From: Acidimicrobiia bacterium
GTDB lineage: Bacteria > Acidobacteriota > Vicinamibacteria > Vicinamibacterales > UBA2999
Direction of reading: 5' to 3'
DNA: 43,115 bases
Assembly (NCBI GenBank): GCA_016871375.1
Contig: VFYY01000013.1
Coordinates: 1-43,115, forward strand
Shown: positions 1 through 7,339 of the stretch, piece after piece
Layout: every line of letters starts with the position of its first letter
Numbering within the stretch: position 1 is the stretch's first letter
Notes under the pieces: generated by a model
What the model saw: only the letters and a program-made list of their open reading frames with translations
What the model was told of the DNA's origin: nothing
Databases searched by the model: none
Made by a program: the position numbers and the translations under genes

Positions 1-54
1 GCACCAAGCACCTCGGGCTTGACGACCCGACCTCACCTGGGGCATCAGATCCAC

Positions 55-95
55 CGGCCAGAATTTCCGGAATCCAGCGGCCAGAATTTCCGGAA
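55..95. repeat. Paired 18-bp direct repeat, possible IS21-family end
   Basis: The 18-mer CGGCCAGAATTTCCGGAA occurs at 55-72 and again at 78-95, a period of 23 bp. Multiple spaced copies of a GGCCAG...CCGGAA-type word are typical of the ends of IS21-family elements, where the transposase binds several sites. No istA or istB coding sequence is in view, so this would be only the edge of an element lying to the left, or a solo remnant. The repeat is seen directly; the IS21 assignment is from memory of such ends. Confidence 0.45.
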
Positions 96-143
96 CCCAC
101 ACAAGGCAACGCCACAGGAGCGCAAGCAGTACGGGGGAGAGCG

Positions 144-446
144 ATGAAGGCACGGTACGACTTTAGCGCTGGGAAGCGTGGTCCGGTCCTGAAGGCGCCG
201 GCGGGAAAAACGCGGATCACCATCCGTATCGACGACGACGTGCTGCAGTGGTTCCGCAAGCAGGTACATGCATCTGGCGGCGGCAGTTATCAGACGCAGA
301 TCAATGCTGCCCTCCGAGAGTACATTCAGACGCAACGCGAACCGCTCGAGGCAACTCTGCGTCGCGTGCTGCGTGAGGAACTGCCGCGGGACTTGAAAAA
401 GGCTGCCAGCCGCTACGTCGTACGCGCACCAGCTTCGGGCGATTGA
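144..446 (+). CDS. BrnA-like ribbon-helix-helix antitoxin (orphan)
   Basis: 100 aa. The segment at residues 23-65 (ITIRIDDDVLQWFRKQ, then a GGGSYQTQINAALREYI-type helix) matches the BrnA family: a short basic N-terminus (YDFSAGKRGPV), one strand and two helices forming a dimeric MetJ/Arc-type DNA-binding fold. BrnA normally neutralises the RelE-like RNase BrnT and represses the operon. BrnT should lie immediately upstream, but the 143 bases before this gene hold only the repeated IS-like end, so the antitoxin stands alone. A purine-rich RBS (GGGGGAGAG) precedes the ATG. The C-terminal tail (residues 70-100) is charged and less conserved. Family assignment is fairly secure; loss of the toxin by insertion is inference. 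Confidence 0.75.
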   Translation: MKARYDFSAGKRGPVLKAPAGKTRITIRIDDDVLQWFRKQVHASGGGSYQTQINAALREYIQTQREPLEATLRRVLREELPRDLKKAASRYVVRAPASGD

Positions 447-525
447 CGGCAGTGTTCGGCGACGCTTGGTCGGTGACCTCGAGGCTGGTCTTGCGTGTGG
501 GTAGAATTATCGATATTTTACCTAC

Positions 526-1683
526 GTGTATGAACGACTGATTGGCCCTCGCCTGAAGGAGGATCGCCATTCGGCTCTCCTCCTTGGCCCGCGGCAGGTC
601 GGAAAGTCCACGCTGCTCGGGTCACTCGCACCGGATCTGACGCTCAATCTCGCCAGCCTTGCCACGTTCCGGGAGTACGTGGCCCAGCCCGAACGTCTGG
701 AAGCCGAGCTGGCGGCGGCGCCGGCACACGTCAAGACCGTGTTCATCGATGAAGTTCAGCGGGTGCCCGCCCTTCTCGACGGCATCCAGGCGATCGTCGA
801 TGCTCACCCGCGGCGGTTTCGATTCCTTCTGTCCGGTTCGAGCGCGCGAAAGCTGCGTCGCGGCCACGCGAACTTGCTGCCGGGACGCATTGTCCTGCAG
901 TACCTGCATCCGCTGATGGCGCGCGAGCTTCAATCAGATTTCAATCTCGACCGCGTCCTCGCGCATGGCACGTTGCCTGGCATCTACAGCGACCGCGATC
1001 CCGAAAGTCGATCACTCACACTGCGCAGTTACGTGGATGCGTATCTTCGCGAGGAGATTCAGGCCGAAGCGCTGGTGCGCGACATCGGCGGCTACGCGCG
1101 GCTGCTGGACCTGGCTGCGGCGTCATCCGGCCGCGTCGTCAACCTGAACGCCTTGTCACGTGATGCCGCCGTGAGCTACGAGACGGCTCGCCGGTATCTC
1201 GATGTGCTGGAGGACACGCTCATCCTCTTTCGGATCCCGGCCTGGCGCGGTTCAGATCGGGCGAGTCTCGTGGCGCATCCGAAGCTGTTGCTCTTCGACA
1301 TCGGCGTGCGGAACGCGATTCTGCGGCGCCCGCTCGATCGGCCGCTCGACGACGAGCGCGGGCTGCTGCTCGAACACCTGGTCGGGTTGGAGCTGCGGCG
1401 GCGGGAGGGCACCATCTGGCCGGAGGCGCGCGTGCAGCACTTCCGCACGCGGCGCGGCGCTGAGCTCGACTTCGTCCTGTCGGTGGGCCGGGAGCACTGG
1501 GCGATCGACGTGAAGGCGTCGCGCCAGGTGGATTCACGTGACCTGAAGGGGTTCGTCGCCTTCGCCGAGCACGCGCGCAAGGTCACGCGACGGATCGTCG
1601 TGTTCCTCGGGACGCGCCGCCAACGCGTCGATGACATCGAAGTGTGGCCGGTCGAAGATTTCCTCGCTGACCTGCCGGGGTAG
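526..1683 (+). CDS. AAA-14 / DUF4143 family ATPase
   Basis: 385 aa. Walker A is GPRQVGKST (residues 21-29) and Walker B is VFIDEV (72-77), within an AAA_14-type P-loop domain spanning roughly residues 1-165. The second half is DUF4143-like: a winged-helix-like segment (about 195-240) and then a nuclease-like core with ELDFV and AIDVKAS near residues 312-333, matching the D...(D/E)xK pattern of PD-(D/E)xK folds. These proteins are abundant, often horizontally transferred ATPases of uncertain function, related to archaeal Swos1-type proteins. The start is GTG at 526; an in-frame TAG at 502-504 limits any extension. It sits in the island, ending 7 bases before the first tRNA-derived repeat. Length is normal and the gene looks intact. 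Confidence 0.88.
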   Translation: MYERLIGPRLKEDRHSALLLGPRQVGKSTLLGSLAPDLTLNLASLATFREYVAQPERLEAELAAAPAHVKTVFIDEVQRVPALLDGIQAIVDAHPRRFRFLLSGSSARKLRRGHANLLPGRIVLQYLHPLMARELQSDFNLDRVLAHGTLPGIYSDRDPESRSLTLRSYVDAYLREEIQAEALVRDIGGYARLLDLAAASSGRVVNLNALSRDAAVSYETARRYLDVLEDTLILFRIPAWRGSDRASLVAHPKLLLFDIGVRNAILRRPLDRPLDDERGLLLEHLVGLELRRREGTIWPEARVQHFRTRRGAELDFVLSVGREHWAIDVKASRQVDSRDLKGFVAFAEHARKVTRRIVVFLGTRRQRVDDIEVWPVEDFLADLPG

Positions 1684-1690
1684 GGGAGAT

Positions 1691-1709
1691 AATCCAGTCG
1701 CCCCGACCA
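1691..1709 (+). other. Putative attachment-site repeat (tRNA-Pro 3' end, short copy)
   Basis: The 19-mer AATCCAGTCGCCCCGACCA is identical to 4722-4740. It corresponds to the T-loop, 3' T-stem, acceptor strand, discriminator base and CCA of a tRNA-Pro. No tRNA body precedes it: the preceding bases are the end of the DUF4143 gene. It is best read as an att core left by integrase-mediated insertion with a T-loop-type crossover. Confidence 0.7.
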
Positions 1710-1984
1710 TTCGTTCATGGTTCCTGAGGGAATCTGCAAGCCGGAGGCTCCGGGACGCTCGGTGCAGAACCGAGCGGTCAGACCTCTACATTCCCCGACC
1801 GGTCGAATTCTTTCGAGATTCTTCGCTTCGATCCGAAGCGACTCGTCCTGTCCTCGCCGTTTCGCCGAGGAAGTACGACTCTGACGCTATCCGATCGTGG
1901 TGAGTGTCGCGGTGAGTCACGCCCAGTGACATTGGTCGGTTGATCGCCATTGGTGACGATGCCATCATCCGCCACTCGAGGCGC
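1710..1984. other. Gene-poor stretch inside the island with two small hairpins
   Basis: No convincing gene here. Two inverted repeats are visible: CGCTTCG-ATC-CGAAGCG at 1824-1840, and TCCTCG/CGAGGA arms at 1852-1872. Neither is followed by a T-tract, so they do not look like intrinsic terminators. They could be remnants of integrase or excisionase arm sites next to the att repeat at 1691-1709, but there is nothing specific to show that. Confidence 0.4.
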
Positions 1985-2899
1985 ATGAATCTGCCCGGTC
2001 CAATTCACGTCGGCGTCACCCAACTCTCATCTGCCGACGAGAAGATCGCATTGTTCCGGTCGCTCTTCCGCGGGCGCGAGGACGTCTACCCGCGTCGGTT
2101 CGAGAGTCGAAAGACGGGCAAGTCGGGGTACGCCCCCGCCTGCGCCAACGAATGGGTGCCCGGCATCTGCGAGAAGCCGCGCATCAGGTGCGCCGAGTGC
2201 CCGAATCGGCGGTTCCTGCCAGTCACCGATGACGTGATTCGATGGCACCTGTCGGGACGCGACGCCGCGGGGCAGCCGTTCGTCGCCGGCGTGTACCCCA
2301 TGCTTCTGGACGAGACCTGTTTCTTCCTGGCCGTGGATTTCGACAAGGGCAGCTGGCTAGAGGATGCAGCGGCGTTCATGGAGACGTGCCGCCGAGTGGA
2401 CCTTCCGGCGGCCCTCGAGCGATCCCGGTCGGGCCGAGGCAGCCACGTGTGGCTGTTCTTCGATGAAGCGGTTCCGGCGGCGCTCGCCCGCTTGCTCGGC
2501 GCGCACATCCTGACCGAGACGATGGAGCGCCGGCCCGATCTCGGGTTCGATTCGTACGACCGTCTGTTTCCGAATCAGGACACGTTGCCGCATGGCGGCT
2601 TCGGCAATCTGATCGCGTTGCCGCTTCAGAAGAACGCACGCGGCGCAGGAAACAGCGTGTTCGTCAACGCCTTCGGCGTCCCGCATACCGATCAATGGGC
2701 GTTCCTTTCTTCGATGCGGCCCATTCCCCGCGGGCAGCTCGAACAGATTGTCAGCGATGCTGAACGACGAGGGCGCATCCTGGGTGTCAGGCTTCCGGCG
2801 GAGGAGGACAACGAGCGAGCACCCTGGGCGTCACGAATCCTCCGTCATGAGTCGAGCCATCGGCCAAAAGTGGACTTGAGGAGCGCGTCGTCCGTATAG
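1985..2899 (+). pseudogene. Truncated TOTE-type archaeo-eukaryotic primase
   Basis: About 304 aa from ATG 1985; an in-frame TTG at 1940 is possible, but the added residues do not look conserved. It resembles the primase (AEP) domain of TOTE conflict systems: a zinc-binding cysteine cluster (C53, C62, C69, C72), a DFD catalytic pair (D118, D120), and a GSHVW motif (S153, H154) expected in AEP active sites. The conserved part runs to about residue 280 (GRILGVRLP). In full-length relatives the same polypeptide continues into a superfamily II helicase and a nuclease. Here it stops after about 25 unrelated residues, and the last 55 bp overlap the convergent DUF3368 gene. The nucleotidyltransferase half is preserved without its helicase, so I call it a truncated relic. 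Residual activity cannot be excluded. Confidence 0.75.
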
Positions 2900-3327
2900 A
2901 AGCTGGTCGCCTTGAGCCGAGCGATCACGTCGGGCACATTCACGACGCCGAGCTCCGCGGCGGCGCGGAGAACACCAAGTGTTCCGGTCACGCGGAGGTT
3001 GCGGCGTTTGGCTTCGGCGCGTCCCCCAGCCTCATCGATCAGCAACAGGTCGGCGCGCATGGCGGCCGCCAGCGCGATGGCTGCACGCTCGCCGGGATCG
3101 AGTTCGTCCGTGATTTCCTCGACGCGCGCACGTTCGACCGGCACGACACGCAACCAATCCGGCGGACGCGACATCCAATCTCGCACCGGGCGCGGCGCCA
3201 ACGCCACCGCAAGCTCTCTCGCAACCGCTTCTGGAACGACAACTTCACCGTATAAACGCCGAAGCAGATCAGCGAGCTCGAGCAGGATCAGGTAGTGGAG
3301 TGGACCGCTGTCGGCGACGACGATCAT
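2845..3327 (-). CDS. DUF3368 PIN-like toxin
   Basis: 160 aa. The N-terminus MIVVADSGPLHYL carries the first PIN-type acidic residue (D6), followed by VVPEAVARELA (about 31-41). ELDPGERAAIALA at about 75-87 and LLLIDEAGGRAEAKRRNL at about 95-112 are hallmark blocks of DUF3368 proteins, which are PIN-domain relatives and presumed RNases. The start codon overlaps the stop of the upstream UPF0175 gene by 4 bp (ATGA), showing translational coupling. Its 3' end overlaps the truncated primase reading frame on the other strand. Toxin function is a family inference. Confidence 0.85.
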   Translation of the reverse strand: MIVVADSGPLHYLILLELADLLRRLYGEVVVPEAVARELAVALAPRPVRDWMSRPPDWLRVVPVERARVEEITDELDPGERAAIALAAAMRADLLLIDEAGGRAEAKRRNLRVTGTLGVLRAAAELGVVNVPDVIARLKATSFYTDDALLKSTFGRWLDS

Positions 3328-3608
3328 CGTCCGGGCAGAACGCCCAGCTCTCGCTGCGTGCGGAGATCGTCTTCGAGGTCTGCCGCCGTGTAGCGCATCG
3401 GCACGTGGTGCTCCTTGAGCAGCGCGTGCACCTGGAAGCGGGTATCGAGCCGCAGCAGCCGACGCACGTGCGCCTCCGTCAATGCACCAATCCGATATCC
3501 CTCAATGGCAATCGCTTCAAGGGAGCGCCTCGGGACGTCGTCCCAACGACCCTGGAGGGCCGCCGAAATGTCTTCCGGCAGGTCGATGGTGACCTTCATA
3601 ATGCTCAT
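3324..3608 (-). CDS. UPF0175 family antitoxin
   Basis: 94 aa, starting MSIMKVTIDLPEDI with a strand followed by helices. The block RRSLEAIAIEGYRIGALTEAHVRRLL (residues 27-52) is the diagnostic UPF0175 helix-turn-helix-like region, and the C-terminus (YTAADLEDDL, about 73-82) matches the usual toxin-binding tail. UPF0175 and DUF3368 genes co-occur as a two-gene module; here the 4-bp overlap and gene order (antitoxin first) are typical. An alternative start at the fourth codon (ATG, MKVTIDLP) is equally plausible. It is divergent from the broken YecA-like gene that begins about 40 bp away. Confidence 0.85.
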   Translation of the reverse strand: MSIMKVTIDLPEDISAALQGRWDDVPRRSLEAIAIEGYRIGALTEAHVRRLLRLDTRFQVHALLKEHHVPMRYTAADLEDDLRTQRELGVLPGR

Positions 3609-3647
3609 TCTAACGCAGCCGCGGGTGGCCAGCCGGACCTGTCACGA

Positions 3648-4349
3648 GTGCAGAGCACCCTGTTGAAGACGTTTCTCGCCGATCCGATGCGGCCCGCCGA
3701 TACTCTCCGCTATCACGAACTTCAGGGCTTTCTCTTTGCTGTCACGAGCGCGCCCGAGTTGATCCCGCCTTCCGAATGGATGCCGATCGTATTCGGCGAG
3801 TCCGAGCCTCAATATGCCAGCCTCGACGAAGCGAAGCTGGTCGTCGGCGAGCTCATGTCGCTGTACAACGCAATCAACGCAGGCGTCAGCGAAGAAACAG
3901 CCGCCTTGCCAGCAGACTGTGTGTTCCGTGACCACCTCCTCGCCAACCTGGATGCCGACGCGCCGGTCGGGCAGTGGTCGCGCGGCTTCATCAAGGGGCA
4001 CAGATGGCTCGAAGAACTCTGAGAGGCGTACGTTCCGGAGGAACTTGATGAAGAGTTCGCGTCGATGTTACTGACGCTCAGCTTCTTTGCGTCGCGTGAC
4101 ATCGCAGGGGCGCTTCAGAGGGAGAGTGCACCTGGGCAGTCATTCGAGACGCTGGCAACGACGATTCGTCGGGTGTTTCCGAACGCTCTCGGTGAATACG
4201 CGCGCCTGGGCCGCTCGATTGCCCGTGTGCTCGCCGAGGCGTCCGCGGCGGACGGGGTGCCTCGATCGCATCGAAAACCAGGTCGAAACGAACCATGTCC
4301 TTGTGGCAGCGGGCGGAAGTATAAGAAGTGCTGTGGAGCCACCGCCTGA
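3648..4349 (+). pseudogene. YecA/UPF0149-like SEC-C protein interrupted by an in-frame TGA
   Basis: A UPF0149 (YecA/YgfB-like) all-helical domain followed by a C-terminal SEC-C zinc motif ([13 protein letters not shown], encoded at about 4300-4335) lies in one continuous frame, except for a TGA at 4020-4022. Upstream the frame reads GHRWLEEL; downstream it resumes with [17 protein letters not shown]. Relatives usually have Trp at the interrupted position, so a single TGG to TGA change explains it. The restored length is about 233 aa, normal for the family. I chose GTG 3648 as start because earlier sequence overlaps the antitoxin and looks unrelated; TTG 3663 is an alternative. The SEC-C part could be re-initiated from ATG 4065, which would give a 94-aa fragment. 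Confidence 0.75.
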
Positions 4350-4372
4350 CATTAGGACGGCGATTGTGCCTT

Positions 4373-4597
4373 TCAACTCGATCGAAGCTGAATGACTACG
4401 GCGTCCGCGTCAACGACAAGTCCGGCCTTCACGTCCTCTTCCGAATCCCTCAACGCTTTGTGCAGAGCGGCGCGATCCTCTTCGTCGAGCCAATCTCCAG
4501 GATCGAGAGGCAACAGCTCGATTTCGGTGCCTTCGGGCAGATCCGTCGGTTCATCAACCACTAACCGGCCGGCTTTGACTCGAGCCTTGAGTGTCAT
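4373..4597 (-). CDS. Small antitoxin-like protein (orphan)
   Basis: 74 aa. An AbrB/DUF104-like beta N-terminus (MTLKARVKAGRLVVDEPTDL, then PEGTEIELLPL) is followed by an acidic helix (WLDEEDRAALHKALRDSEEDVKAG) that in relatives wraps a ParE/RelE-type toxin. The expected downstream toxin is absent: the gene runs straight into the convergent SEC-C pseudogene 24 bp away. It is therefore an orphan antitoxin, consistent with the decayed state of the island. The family-level call is moderate; no symbol is justified. Confidence 0.65.
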   Translation of the reverse strand: MTLKARVKAGRLVVDEPTDLPEGTEIELLPLDPGDWLDEEDRAALHKALRDSEEDVKAGLVVDADAVVIQLRSS

Positions 4598-4697
4598 ACG
4601 TTCATTCTAGCGCCGACGACAGTTCGGCCTCTCGGCGATGCGCGGCGAAGGCAGGCGATTGGCACGACAGAATCACTACCCGGGTACTACCCTGGGC

Positions 4698-4740
<43 letters not shown>

Positions 4741-4755
4741 CACATGCGCGAATCT

Positions 4756-4783
4756 GGCCGGTTTTCCCTCTGGGAAATCGGCC
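4756..4783 (+). terminator. Hairpin after the tRNA-Pro fragment, possible old tRNA terminator
   Basis: GGCCGGTTTTCCC pairs with GGGAAATCGGCC around a TCT loop, with one bulged base, followed by a weakly T-rich stretch (ATTCGTCTTTAT). It lies 16 bases after the CCA of the tRNA fragment. It is plausibly the original transcription terminator of the tRNA-Pro gene, left at the chromosomal side when the island inserted. The hairpin is seen; the role is inferred. Confidence 0.4.
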
Positions 4784-4793
4784 ATTCGTCTTT

Positions 4794-5069
4794 ATGACCG
4801 ACATCACAGTCTGCCATCGCGACGGCGACGTCTATGACGTCACCGTGGACGACGGGCGCGGGACGACGACGCACGCGGTGACGGTGTGGCCGTCGGACGT
4901 CGAGCACTACGCACCGGGGGCAACGCCTGAGGAACTGCTCGAGGCGTCCTTCAGGTTCCTTCTGGAGCGCGAGCCGAAGGAAGCGATCCTGTCCCGCTTC
5001 GAGCTGAGCGTCATCGAGCGCTATTTCCCGGAGTACCGGCGGGTGATTGCGTCAGCGGGCCGGGCCTGA
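4794..5069 (+). CDS. Conserved hypothetical protein, 91 aa
   Basis: 91 aa from ATG 4794 (MTDITVCHRDGDVYDVTVDD). It has a beta-rich first half and a helical second half (TPEELLEASFRFLLEREPKEAILSRF and then VIERYFPEY). No signal peptide, no Cys pair, no known motif that I recognise. Its C-terminus overlaps the convergent kinase gene by 18 bp. It is the first gene outside the island. Codon pattern and amino-acid composition look like real coding sequence; function unknown. Confidence 0.7.
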   Translation: MTDITVCHRDGDVYDVTVDDGRGTTTHAVTVWPSDVEHYAPGATPEELLEASFRFLLEREPKEAILSRFELSVIERYFPEYRRVIASAGRA

Positions 5070-6851
5070 CGACAAGGAGTCGATCAGCCAGCTCTCGCCC
5101 TGCCGCTGCAGACCGAACACTTCGTCGCGAGTGACGGTGGTCTGCGGATCGTTCGAGTTGGGCGTGCACTGGTGCGCCGTGCGGACGTTCACCGTGGCTG
5201 CTGTGGCCTCGGGATTGAACTCGACCTGCATGCCGGAGAACGTCACCTCGTACACGATGCACCGGTCGAATTCCTTCTGCATGGTCGCGCGGAGGCCGGC
5301 CGGCATCGTCGTGAACGCCGCCGCCACGCCGGCGAGGTTCTTCGTCCGGTAGCCGGTGCGGAAGCGCTCCAGCGTCTCGATGACGCGCGGGCGCTCGACC
5401 TCCACCGGGTCCGGCTGCTCCGTGAGGCGCGGGATGGCGACGATCGCGCCGCCGACGATCGCCAGCAGCCCCACGCCAATCCCGATCCATTTTCCGGCGC
5501 CCGATTTTTCCGGCGGCGGCACATACGGCTTCGTCTGCGTCGTGGGGGCCTTGGCCACCGTGGCAGGCTTCGCCACTGTCGGTGGCTTCGACACCGTCGG
5601 CGGCTTCGAGACCGTCGCCGGGCTCGACACGGTCGCGGGGCGCGAGACGGTGGGCGGCTGGACGACGGTCGCCGGTGCGGCGGCGGGCCTGGCTTCGACT
5701 GGCGGCCGCTGCGGCGAAGGATCGATCTGTGACGCGGGCACCTGCGGCTCGATCTGCGAGGCCGGTTCCTGAGGCTCGACCTGGGACGCCGGCATCTGCG
5801 CGTCCATCTGCGACGCGGGCATCTGCGGCTCCGCGGCCGGCGTATTGAACATCTCCGCCGTGGACGCCCGCAGCGCGTTCGCGCTGTCGCTGCTCAGCCA
5901 GTCCGCCGACGTGTTCACGGTCTGGTACGCCTCGGGCGGTGTCTCGAAGAGAAAGTCGAGCGAGCTCGCGCCGCCGCCACCGCCCGGCGCACCCTGCTTG
6001 CGGATGGCGACCGTGCGCTCCTCCGGCGTGCCCAGGCTGCCGGCTCCTGCCACGCCGAGCGCGGCGCGCATGTCCGCCAGGTTCTGGAAGCGCGCGTCCG
6101 GCGCCTTCATCAGCGCGCGGTTCACCACCTGCTCGATCTCCGGCGGCACCTCGGGGTTGATCGAGGACACCGGCGGCGGGTCCTCGTTCGGCAGCCGGTG
6201 GTACAGGCCGTCGTTGAGCGTCCCCTTGAACGCCTGCTGGTAGCAGAGCAGCTCGTACGCAACAGACCCGACCGAGAAGATGTCGCTGCGGTGGTCCACC
6301 GCGCGCCCCATCATCTGCTCCGGCGACATGTAGTTGAGCGAGCCGATGAGCGTGCCGTCCTGCGTCATCGCGGATCCTTCGATCCGCGCGATGCCGAAGT
6401 CGAGGATGCGGACCACGCCCTCGCGGTCCACCATGATGTTCGCCGGCTTGATGTCGCGATGGACGATGCCGGCCTTGTGCGCGAAGTGGAGGCCGGCGCA
6501 AATCTGATCGATGTACGCGAGCTTGTCCGACAGCGGGAGCTGCCGGCGCTCCTTGATGATGTCGGCCAGCGAGTCGCCGTCCACGAACTCCAGCACCATG
6601 TAGGGCTGGTGCTCGTGCTGGCCGCTCGCGTAAATGGTGATGATGTTGGGATGCCGCAGCTTCGCGGCCGCGCGCGCCTCGCGGAAGAACCGGTCCAGGA
6701 CCTCCTGGTCGTGGACCTCCTGGCGGATCACCTTGATCGCGACCTCGCGATTGAGCTCCGCGTCGCGGCCCAGATACACGGCGCCCATGCCGCCGGCGCC
6801 AAGCTGTTTGAGAACCTCGAAGTTCCCGATTCGGTCGGGCAGGGATGCCAT
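5052..6851 (-). CDS. Membrane Ser/Thr protein kinase (PknB-like)
   Basis: 599 aa, starting at MASLPDRIGNFEVLKQLG; a longer start 30 bases upstream adds only unconserved residues. Kinase domain at about 11-270: glycine loop GAGGMGAVY (18-26), catalytic K40, HRDIKPANIM (131-140) and DFG (151-153), so it should be active. A long Pro/Thr/Ser-rich cytoplasmic linker follows. It holds degenerate repeats of a PQ.PASQ.E unit (about 350-390) and of a PATVSKPPTV unit (about 410-440). One membrane helix (about 453-474, WIGIGVGLLAIVGGAIVAI) anchors a C-terminal outer domain of about 120 aa with a C...YEVTFSG strand and a second Cys, not a PASTA domain. It is divergent from the nitronate monooxygenase stub. 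The kinase call is secure; the ligand of the outer domain is unknown. Confidence 0.93.
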   Translation of the reverse strand: MASLPDRIGNFEVLKQLGAGGMGAVYLGRDAELNREVAIKVIRQEVHDQEVLDRFFREARAAAKLRHPNIITIYASGQHEHQPYMVLEFVDGDSLADIIKERRQLPLSDKLAYIDQICAGLHFAHKAGIVHRDIKPANIMVDREGVVRILDFGIARIEGSAMTQDGTLIGSLNYMSPEQMMGRAVDHRSDIFSVGSVAYELLCYQQAFKGTLNDGLYHRLPNEDPPPVSSINPEVPPEIEQVVNRALMKAPDARFQNLADMRAALGVAGAGSLGTPEERTVAIRKQGAPGGGGGASSLDFLFETPPEAYQTVNTSADWLSSDSANALRASTAEMFNTPAAEPQMPASQMDAQMPASQVEPQEPASQIEPQVPASQIDPSPQRPPVEARPAAAPATVVQPPTVSRPATVSSPATVSKPPTVSKPPTVAKPATVAKAPTTQTKPYVPPPEKSGAGKWIGIGVGLLAIVGGAIVAIPRLTEQPDPVEVERPRVIETLERFRTGYRTKNLAGVAAAFTTMPAGLRATMQKEFDRCIVYEVTFSGMQVEFNPEATAATVNVRTAHQCTPNSNDPQTTVTRDEVFGLQRQGESWLIDSLSSGPAR

Positions 6852-6868
6852 CAGGGCCAATACTTTAC

Positions 6869-7336
6869 ATGAGCACACCACTGAATCGCGCAGCGCAGTC
6901 TTGCGCCCTGTACGGCCTCAAAGCGCCGATTCTGCTCGCGCCGATGGCGAGCGCCTGTCCGGCGAGCCTGTCGATCGCGGTGGCAAACGCCGGGGGGATG
7001 GGCGCCATGGGCGCGCTCGCCACGCCGCCGGCGGGCATCCGCGCCTGGGTCGAGGAGGTCCGGGCGGGTACCACCGGGCCGTTCCAGTTGAACCTGTGGA
7101 TCCCGGATCCGCCCGCGCGGCGCGACGGGGACGTCGAGGCCGCCATGCGCGCGTTTCTCGCGGGCTGGGGTCCGGAAGTCGCCGCCGCGGCCGGCGATCT
7201 CCGGCTGCCGGACTTCGACGCGCAGTGCGAGATTTTCCTCACCCTGAAGCCGGCCGTCGTCTCGTCGATCATGGGCGTCTTCCCGGAGGCGGTCGTCACG
7301 CGGCTGAAGGATCGCGCCACACCGGGTCAGCCGTAA
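6869..7336 (+). pseudogene. Nitronate monooxygenase, N-terminal fragment
   Basis: 155 aa from ATG 6869. The block LKAPILLAPMASACPASLSIAVANAGG and onward (FQLNLWIP, VVSSIMGVFP) matches the start of FMN-dependent nitronate monooxygenases (2-nitropropane dioxygenase family), which are normally about 330-350 aa. The second half, including the AGGHRG-type catalytic and FMN phosphate loops, is missing. Family resemblance ends at VTRLKDR, and the frame stops six residues later, 3 bp short of the convergent matrixin-like gene. Such a stub cannot form the TIM barrel, so I treat it as a truncated pseudogene. A rearrangement that brought in the downstream minus-strand genes would explain it. Confidence 0.8.
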
Positions 7337-7339
7337 CGT

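Noticed and set aside
1824-1872. Intrinsic terminator after the DUF4143 gene
   Set aside because: Hairpins lack a T-tract and lie over 140 bp past the stop codon.
3300-3647. An extended N-terminus for the SEC-C protein starting at 3300
   Set aside because: This stretch lies antisense to the toxin-antitoxin pair and its translation has no relation to the YecA-like family; the family domain begins near 3648.
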